The notes beneath the pieces were generated by a model. The model did not search any database. It saw only the letters and a program-made list of their open reading frames with translations, and had not been told where the DNA came from. Below, in pieces: positions 6,758 through 11,809 of a stretch of DNA of 11,809 bases; within the stretch, counting starts at the first letter, position 1, and each line of letters starts with the position of its first letter. The stretch covers positions 1 to 11,809 of the forward strand of contig CATPAM010000102.1 in the NCBI GenBank assembly GCA_955651735.1, read 5' to 3'. A program made the translations under genes and the position numbers. Origin of the DNA: Candidatus Acidiferrales bacterium (GTDB taxonomy: Bacteria; Acidobacteriota; Terriglobia; Acidiferrales; UBA7541).

Positions 6758-7201
6758 ATGTTGAAAAACGGAAAATCAATCAAGACGGTGCTATTTGCTT
6801 TCGTGTTGCTACTCGGGGGCGCGGCCATTGCGCAAACGCCGAGGGAGTTTCCGCAAGGCGTGAACATTCCGAAAAACATGAAGCCGTATTTCTTGTGCCT
6901 GTTGGAAACGGGGGAGAAGTGGACCCCCGTGCAGTTTGCGGACCCAGCGATGCAGGAGCATCTGGCGTACATTCGCGAGCAGGTGGAGGCGGGGAAGTAC
7001 GTGGTGGTAGGGCCAGCGCTCGATCAAGGACGAATTGGCGGGATGGCAATCATCAACGCTGCGTCGATGGAAGAGGCGCAGAAGATTGTGAACGCCGACA
7101 AGATGGTACAAAGCGGCCATCTAACGGCGGAGATTCATCCGGTGATGCTGGCGGACCTCTCGGCGCTGCACATTGAGTATCCGGCTAAGGCAGGGAAGTA
7201 A
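6758..7201 (+). CDS. exported YCII-domain protein
   Basis: The protein has 147 residues. An N-terminal signal peptide (MLKNGKSIK, hydrophobic stretch to about 23, then AIAQ as a likely cleavage site) is followed by a YCII-related domain at about 40-135, with MKPYFLCLLETGEKW, DPAMQEHLAYIREQVEAGKYVVVGPAL, GGMAIINAASMEEAQKIVNAD and AEIHPVML. YCII proteins adopt a ferredoxin-like fold and are usually cytosolic; their activity is mostly undefined. Here it would act in the periplasm or outside. It ends 25 bases before the convergent stop of the trehalose synthase gene. It is the third gene of the arsR-SRPBCC cluster on the same strand, and no separate promoter is visible in the 43-base gap, so it is probably under the same operator. 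Confidence 0.88.
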   Translation: MLKNGKSIKTVLFAFVLLLGGAAIAQTPREFPQGVNIPKNMKPYFLCLLETGEKWTPVQFADPAMQEHLAYIREQVEAGKYVVVGPALDQGRIGGMAIINAASMEEAQKIVNADKMVQSGHLTAEIHPVMLADLSALHIEYPAKAGK

Positions 7202-7226
7202 GAAACGGCACCGCCGCACTCCAAAA

Positions 7227-9506
7227 TCAGCGGGTTAGCGGTTCCGCGGATTCCGCGCGCTCCGGCGCGTCGATGCGAATCTCCGTAAGATCGGAGAGCA
7301 AGCTAGCCGCCCAGCGGTAGACATTGTGTTCCCGCACGGAATCTCGCATGCGCTGCATGCGGGCGGCTTGCTCTTCGACAGGCATGTTCAGCGCGCGATG
7401 GATGGCGCCGGCCAGTTGCTGGACGTCGTAAGGATTGACGAGCAGGGAGTCGGTAAGCTCCAGAGCCGCGCCCGCGAACGTGCTGAGGATCAGGACGCCG
7501 CGATTATCCCCGCGAGAAGCGACAAACTCCTTGGCGACGAGATTCATTCCGTCATGCAGCGAAGTGACCATGCACAACGAGGCGGCATGATAGAAGCGGG
7601 CGATTTCCTCGTGCGAATGGTGGCGCTTGAGGAAGACGATGGGCTTCCAGTGGCCGGCCTGAAAGCGCGCGTTGATGCGCTCGGTTTCGGAGGCGACCTG
7701 GTCTAGCAGGGTCTGATAGCGCTCGATTTTCGTCCGACTGGGGGCGCCGAGCTGAACGAAGGTGAAGCGGCGCTGGTAAGAAGGGTAAAGCTCAAAGAAG
7801 AGCTCGATGCCGCGGAAGCGCTCGAGAATGCCTTTGGTGTAGTCCACGCGATCGACGCCAACTCCCAGAACCGTGGCGCTAATACCGAGTTCATTGCACA
7901 GCGCCGCGCTTTCCTCGGCCATGGTGCGCGCGGGCTGACCGTTTTCCTGAAGTGCCACGCTGATGGGAAAAGGCCGCACGCGAGTAACGTGTCCCTGGCG
8001 ATTCACTGAAAAACGATCCCATTCGGTGAGCGCCTCCACCGCGCGGTCGACGGTGGAAAGAAAATTGTTGCAATGAGACTGGATGTGAAAGCCCACAAGG
8101 TCGGCGCCGAGCAGGCCGTCGATCAGTTCGCGCCCCCAGGGGCAGATGCCGAAGACCTCGGGATTGGGCCAGGGGGTGTGCCAGAAGATGGCGACGCGGG
8201 CGTCGGGCCTGGCTTCCTTGATCATGCGGGGAAGCAGAGCGAAATGATAATCCTGCACCAGGACAATAGGTGACTCGGTGGATTCCATCTCCTCGATGGC
8301 GGCGTCGGCGAAGCGGCGATTGACTTCCTGATAGGCGACCCAATCCTCAGGGCGAAAAATGGGACGAGTGTGCGCGATGTGGCAGAGCGGCCAGATGCCT
8401 TCATTGGCGAAGCCTTCGTAGTAGCCCTTCTCTTCTTCGGCGCTGAGCCAGACGCGGCGCAGCGTGTACTTGGGATGGTCGGGGGGCACACGAAGATGGT
8501 CTTTGGCGTCAACGGTTTCGCGGTCGGCGCTGCCCGCGCCGTGGGCGATCCAGGTGCCTTCGGTGGCGAGGAGCACGGGCTCGAGAGCGGTGACCAGGCC
8601 GCTGGCAGGAACAATCACCTGGACATTTCCATTGTTGCCGATGCCGCGGACGTGCATATACGGCTCGCGATTGGCGATGACGAAGAGCGGCTTGTTTTGC
8701 AATTTGCTGCTCAAGCTCACACGGAGGCGCTCGGCGGTCCATAAGGAATCGTTGGTGTCGCGAAGGCGCGCTTCTTCCTCGGCGGTGGCGCGCGCGGCGT
8801 TGAGGTCGCGTGCGAGATGCGTGACTTCGTGATGCAGTTGGTCGAAGACCTCGCCCTGCGGGAGGGAGGGAGGAGCGTGCGATTGGCCGGTGCGCAAGGT
8901 GCGGAGCCACTTGGCGGTGCGCGCGAGCGGGCCGGTGAGCGTCCAACGAACAAGAATTAGCGCGAGCAGGGTGACGAGCAGCGTTTGCACCAGAGCATTG
9001 ACCAGGGAATCGCGCAAGGTATGAGCAACCTGCTGGTCGATGTAGGTGGCGTCGTGAACCAGGGCGAGCGTGCCGACTACTTGGTCGTTGCTGTGAAGAG
9101 GCAAGGCGTAAACGTGGACAGGCGTGTTGTTCACGCTGAGGAACTCGCCGAAGCCGGTATCGCGTTCGGCGGCAAGCGCCGCGGCGGCGGGACGGATCTG
9201 GAACAGAGAAGCAAGGCCGGACGTTACGGCGAGGGCCACGCCATTGGCGTTGTAGACGGCGACGCATTTCAAATGCTCGCGCTGGCCGAAGCGATCCACG
9301 AGCCGTTGCAGGCTTTTGTCCGGCAAGGGCCTGTCAAATTGCGGCTCGACATTTTCCTGCAAGCTTTCCCCAAGGATTTCGTCGCGGCGGGAGAGATCAT
9401 TGCGAAGGACGCGGCGCTCGGTGCGAACCTGGTAGCCGGCGAAAAGCAGGGACACGACAACGACGCTGACAATAAGCGGCGAGATAAGTTTCAGGGTCGT
9501 GCGCAT
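7227..9506 (-). CDS. otsA: membrane sensor fused to trehalose-6-phosphate synthase (GT20, OtsA-type)
   Basis: At 759 residues it is about 280 longer than E. coli OtsA. Residues 9-24 and 168-187 are membrane segments; 25-167 would be a periplasmic sensor domain of unrecognised type; about 187-245 is HAMP-like, followed by a charged helix (235-262). The GT20 domain spans 272-742, transferring glucose from UDP-glucose (or another nucleotide sugar) to glucose-6-phosphate. Residues equivalent to known OtsA active-site positions are present: NREP (279-282, Arg280), W372, D419 in QDYH, H443 in HTPWP, R553 and K558 in VDRVDYTKG, and D652 and E660 in SLHDGMNLVAKE. So the enzyme should be active, with the catalytic part in the cytosol on the membrane inner face. 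No trehalose-6-phosphate phosphatase gene follows. Start ATG 9506 has a GGGGGAAG about five bases upstream. Input could be osmotic or wall stress, but that is inference. Confidence 0.92.
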   Translation of the reverse strand: MRTTLKLISPLIVSVVVVSLLFAGYQVRTERRVLRNDLSRRDEILGESLQENVEPQFDRPLPDKSLQRLVDRFGQREHLKCVAVYNANGVALAVTSGLASLFQIRPAAAALAAERDTGFGEFLSVNNTPVHVYALPLHSNDQVVGTLALVHDATYIDQQVAHTLRDSLVNALVQTLLVTLLALILVRWTLTGPLARTAKWLRTLRTGQSHAPPSLPQGEVFDQLHHEVTHLARDLNAARATAEEEARLRDTNDSLWTAERLRVSLSSKLQNKPLFVIANREPYMHVRGIGNNGNVQVIVPASGLVTALEPVLLATEGTWIAHGAGSADRETVDAKDHLRVPPDHPKYTLRRVWLSAEEEKGYYEGFANEGIWPLCHIAHTRPIFRPEDWVAYQEVNRRFADAAIEEMESTESPIVLVQDYHFALLPRMIKEARPDARVAIFWHTPWPNPEVFGICPWGRELIDGLLGADLVGFHIQSHCNNFLSTVDRAVEALTEWDRFSVNRQGHVTRVRPFPISVALQENGQPARTMAEESAALCNELGISATVLGVGVDRVDYTKGILERFRGIELFFELYPSYQRRFTFVQLGAPSRTKIERYQTLLDQVASETERINARFQAGHWKPIVFLKRHHSHEEIARFYHAASLCMVTSLHDGMNLVAKEFVASRGDNRGVLILSTFAGAALELTDSLLVNPYDVQQLAGAIHRALNMPVEEQAARMQRMRDSVREHNVYRWAASLLSDLTEIRIDAPERAESAEPLTR

Positions 9507-9595
9507 GAATACTTCCCCCTGGGCAAGAGCGAAGATTCCGTTTTTGGATTCACAAGGGCCACGCGAATCCGCAGGGCCAAAGAAAGCGCGTCCAT

Positions 9596-9952
9596 TTATT
9601 GCGACGAGTCCGACGGCTGCACGGCTACGTGAGTAGCAATGTTGGTTCCGTCGTTGGTTCGATAATCGACCGTGGCGTGCGCGCCAACTTTAAGTCTTCC
9701 CTCGACTGTGGTCATGTCGTCGATCAGGAACTGGAAGGTGACCAGGTCCTGGTTCTTCTTTACGTCAACCGAAAAGGAAGCGTCTCCGATGGCTGAAATT
9801 TTGCCGGAAACGGAGCCGCGCTCGGTGGCTTCTTTGAACAGGCGGCTATGCGGCTGGCTAGCGCGTCGGACGAAACCGCGACGCTTAAGCATGCCACAAA
9901 TAGGGTTCCAATGACCAGGGCAAGCTGTACTAGAACTATGAAAGATTTCCAC
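9596..9952 (-). pseudogene. DUF5666-like secreted protein gene, signal-peptide region out of frame
   Basis: The C-terminal two-thirds reads well as a DUF5666-like beta-barrel protein: VSGKISAIGDASFSVDV, FQFLIDDMTTVEG, LKVGAHATVDYR, NIATHVAVQP. Frame and stop (TAA, 9596-9598) are intact there. The first ~45 residues from GTG 9952 (MEIFHSSSTACPG...) look like nonsense. In the frame one base later the same DNA encodes a classic signal peptide: KSFIVLVQLALVIGTLFVAC... ending SDALAS. GTG followed by one extra G fits: removing a G at 9948-9949 puts GTG in frame with the signal peptide, and a second shift near 9840-9875 returns to the DUF5666 frame. So two offsetting indels probably scrambled the export signal. 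The intact part could still be made as a cytosolic protein from GTG 9952 or ATG 9892. It is listed as a pseudogene on balance. Confidence 0.6.
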
Positions 9953-9955
9953 TGG

Positions 9956-10554
9956 CTAACGCTGTGCGAGCAGAAAGCGGCGGAGGACGGGAAAAGCGTC
10001 TGGCCGTTAGGCTGAGGAGGGTAAGCGGCGACTATGCGCTTGGCGAATGCGTCGATAAATTTGGCGGATTCTTTTTCGGGAAGAGCAGAGAGAAAAGAAC
10101 GCCGCGCCGTGCCGGGCATGAAGTTAACGACGGGGTCTTTGCCGTCCAGTACCTGGAGGTAGACGGTTTCCCACCGATCGATATTGCTAGCGTGCCTTGA
10201 GAGCCAGCGCCAGTACGTTTCCGGAGGAGGAATGGGCGCAAGGAGGATAGGCTCCAACTTGACGCGCCACTGGCTTTGCATGACGAGCTCTTTCAGGCCG
10301 AGGTGCGAAGGCGACCACATGAGCGCGGGAAACTCGCAGCGAGCTTCCGCGAGCATTTCGGGAGAGGAATCGATGCCGGTGACTTCGGAATTGGAGAGAG
10401 TATCGGCTAGGATGCGGGTCAGGTGGCCGGTGCCGCAGCCGAGGTCATAGATTGAGGAGTATCCGGATTTCGGGCTGCGGGCCATGAGACCGAGGCCCGC
10501 ACGAAAGCGGATGTCAGGTTAGCGGAGCTAAGTTAGCGGCTCCCAGGTAGTCAC
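9956..10554 (-). pseudogene. tam: wrecked trans-aconitate 2-methyltransferase
   Basis: From GTG 10554 the frame gives TTWEPLT-stop-LR-stop-PDIRFRAGLGLMARSP, followed by the SAM motif DLGCGTGH. It aligns without a gap to the family start W-x-P-x-x-Y-L-x-F-x-x-x-R-x-R: TAG stands at the conserved Tyr and TAA at the conserved Phe. After the segment EARCEFPAL about 50 family residues (the middle of the Rossmann fold) are missing, and text resumes with PSHLGLKEL. The C-terminal part is well kept: RWETVYLQVLDGKDPV, NFMPGTARRSFLSALPE, AAYPPQPNGQTLFP. A frameshift follows: the expected RRFLLAQR and stop TAG (9956-9958) lie in another frame. The span of 599 bases is not a multiple of three. Tam normally methylates trans-aconitate with S-adenosylmethionine. 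No active enzyme can result. It lies 54 bases downstream of the LuxR-type gene. Confidence 0.85.
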
Positions 10555-10608
10555 CGCGGTAAGAAGAAATCATACCACCGCAACTCGGGAAGCCGCGGAT
10601 GGACAAGA

Positions 10609-11370
10609 TTAAGCCAGGAAGCCCTGGGTGCGATAGAGCTGCACCATATCGAGGCGGTCTTCGGCGCCGATTTTGTGCTTCATGCGATACAAGTGATTCT
10701 TGATGGTCTGCTCGGACAGGGAGAAGTGATTGGCGATTTCCTTATTGCTCAGTCCCTGTGCAATCAAAGGAATAAGCTGGAGTTCGCGGCGGCTGAGACC
10801 TAAACGGCGGCGGCCGCTGGCGCACGGAAGGCTCGCGGTATCGGATTCGAAATAACGGAACAGTGCGGCGCAAAGCGCGCCGGGACAAACCGCTTCCCCA
10901 GCGTGTACGGCCTGCACACCTTGCAGAACCTCTCCGGCGGAAGCATCACGCAGCAAGTAACCGCTGATGCCTGCGTGCACACATTGCAGGAATTCGCGCT
11001 CGTCCTTGGCCATGCCAATCAGCAGGATGCGGACGCCAGGTGCCGCAGTGCGGACCTGTTGAATGGCCGACAAGTCTTCCTGAAGGCTTCCCCGGGAGGT
11101 GAGGAGAAGGAGGTCCGGGCGTGCGTCCAGGAGCGCGTCCGTGTGGAATGGCGCGGCGGAGTCGGTGGCAATCACTTCAACGCAACCGCCCTTGATTAGA
11201 ACGCGGGCCAAAGCTTCACGCAGCAAGCGGTTGTCCGCAGCCACAAAGACACGGATATTCTCGGCTGGAGTCTTGCGAGCGTCGGCACGCGCGGGTTTTG
11301 AGGCACGCCGACGGGTATCTGGCGCAGAGTCGTTCGAACGGGCGGTTTCCTTGACCATGGTGTCCGTCAT
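10609..11370 (-). CDS. LuxR/NarL-type regulator with degenerate receiver domain
   Basis: The 253 residues comprise a basic, probably disordered N-terminal tail (1-37), a receiver-like domain (38-155) and a LuxR-type helix-turn-helix (about 190-250: LSRRELQLIPLIAQGLSNKEIANHFSLSEQTIKNHLYRMKHKIGAE in outline). The receiver has lost its chemistry. At the phospho-acceptor position, where RPDVVLLD is usual, it reads RPDLLLLT (Thr91). The acidic pair is reduced to Ala45-Asp46. The conserved Lys of GYLLKD is Arg141, and the switch Thr position is Gly119. Phosphorylation is therefore unlikely; activity would depend on ligand, partner or abundance. The ATG at 11370 overlaps the stop of the upstream hydroxylase gene (ATGA), suggesting translational coupling. 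AAGGAG lies about 13 bases upstream; a second Met (11358) is possible. It has no neighbouring histidine kinase. Confidence 0.9.
   Translation of the reverse strand: MTDTMVKETARSNDSAPDTRRRASKPARADARKTPAENIRVFVAADNRLLREALARVLIKGGCVEVIATDSAAPFHTDALLDARPDLLLLTSRGSLQEDLSAIQQVRTAAPGVRILLIGMAKDEREFLQCVHAGISGYLLRDASAGEVLQGVQAVHAGEAVCPGALCAALFRYFESDTASLPCASGRRRLGLSRRELQLIPLIAQGLSNKEIANHFSLSEQTIKNHLYRMKHKIGAEDRLDMVQLYRTQGFLA
11367..11370 (-). promoter_or_regulatory. ATGA stop/start overlap
   Basis: On the minus strand the four bases ATGA hold the start codon of the LuxR-type regulator and the TGA of the upstream hydroxylase gene. Such overlaps couple translation of the second gene to the first, so the regulator would be made in step with the membrane enzyme. 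Confidence 0.85.
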
Positions 11371-11809
11371 TGAAGCGCCGCCTCTCCTTCTGCTGTGCTT
11401 TCGCCCCGCAGGGAACCTAAAGACATTGTCAATTTATAACGTTGCAAGGCAATTGCCAAGCCCTTGCGGTTAAGAGGGCGATGGCGGGTGGACAGGGTGC
11501 GGAAGATCCGGTCGAAAAGGAAAAAGCCGATGCCAAAAATGGTATCCATGTGTCCCGTGCCGTCAACGCTGTGATGATGAATATCGTGAAGGCGCCTGGC
11601 ACGCCGGAACCAGTGATTGATCAGCGGCATACGAGCCATCCAGAAATCGCGGAGGTGCATGGCATCGTGGAGAAAGCTGAAGGTGAAGAACGGCCAGACA
11701 ACGAGGTTGCCTAGCACAATCACCTGATATTGGGGCCGTACGTGAAACAGGAACATAATGCCCCAACAGAAAGCCAGAACGACAGCCGACGGAACGAGCC
11801 ATTCAAGAC
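11367..11809 (-). CDS. fatty-acid hydroxylase / sterol-desaturase-superfamily membrane protein, 5' end outside the window
   Basis: The last 146 residues of a membrane protein are seen; the frame is open to the window edge. Hydrophobic segments occur at the start (WLVPSAVVLAFCWGIMFLF) and at YQVIVLGNLVVWPFFTF. Two histidine clusters typical of the non-haem di-iron fatty acid hydroxylase superfamily follow: HDAMH and, in RRLHDIHHH, HxxHH. Then DTIFGIGFFLFDRIF, the usual tail of this family. Enzymes of this group hydroxylate or desaturate lipids, sterols or carotenoids; the substrate cannot be told. The usual Asn in 'DTNFG' is Ile here. The gene continues past the right edge, where a third histidine cluster would be expected. 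It is the first visible gene of an operon with the LuxR-type regulator. Confidence 0.82.
   Translation of the reverse strand, partial: LEWLVPSAVVLAFCWGIMFLFHVRPQYQVIVLGNLVVWPFFTFSFLHDAMHLRDFWMARMPLINHWFRRARRLHDIHHHSVDGTGHMDTIFGIGFFLFDRIFRTLSTRHRPLNRKGLAIALQRYKLTMSLGSLRGESTAEGEAALQ

Noticed and set aside
8985..9632. 215-codon + strand frame
   Set aside because: Shadow of the trehalose synthase sensor region, without family character of its own.
9760..10485. A 241-residue open frame that looks like an intact methyltransferase with a membrane tail
   Set aside because: It starts inside the family, crosses a frameshift and runs into the out-of-frame signal peptide of the next gene. The tail is an artefact of two neighbouring lesions.
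1..11809. CRISPR array, insertion sequence, phage or defence genes
   Set aside because: No regular repeat-spacer pattern, transposase motifs, terminal repeats or defence-gene families were seen on either strand.

Overview
The window looks like chromosomal DNA of a GC-rich soil-type bacterium. The best guess is Acidobacteriota, because families common there occur together: a DUF5666-like secreted protein, DUF1569/DinB, an ArsR-SRPBCC pair, YCII, and a GAF-SpoIIE phosphatase. No 16S rRNA, tRNA, insertion sequence, CRISPR array or phage gene was seen, so the taxonomy is inference.

Layout. Positions 1-129 may hold the 3' end of a gene that enters from the left. Positions 130-918 have no convincing gene. 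At 919-2292 (+) lies a GAF-SpoIIE (RsbU-type) phosphatase, convergent with two minus-strand cell-wall genes: an M23 endopeptidase (2315-3583) and a secreted stand-alone penicillin-binding transpeptidase (3732-4826), which has a good promoter at 4878-4906. After a gene-poor stretch comes a decayed DUF1569/DinB gene (5431-5844). Next is a plus-strand cluster: a near-leaderless ArsR regulator (5904-6299), an SRPBCC/AHSA1 protein (6220-6714) and an exported YCII protein (6758-7201). A perfect palindrome lies just before the ArsR start codon.

From 11809 back to 7227 everything is on the minus strand: a membrane fatty-acid-hydroxylase-type protein cut by the window edge, a LuxR-type regulator with a degenerate receiver that overlaps it by ATGA, a wrecked trans-aconitate methyltransferase (tam), a DUF5666-like gene with a shifted signal-peptide frame, and a 759-residue trehalose-6-phosphate synthase whose first ~265 residues form a two-membrane-segment sensor with a HAMP-like linker.

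The strongest signals are (a) the membrane sensor fused to OtsA, (b) the degenerate receiver translationally coupled to a membrane hydroxylase, (c) the overlapping operator and start region of arsR, and (d) three genes caught in decay. The decay shows only on translating past stops and across frames. I did not see a wholly new multi-gene system.
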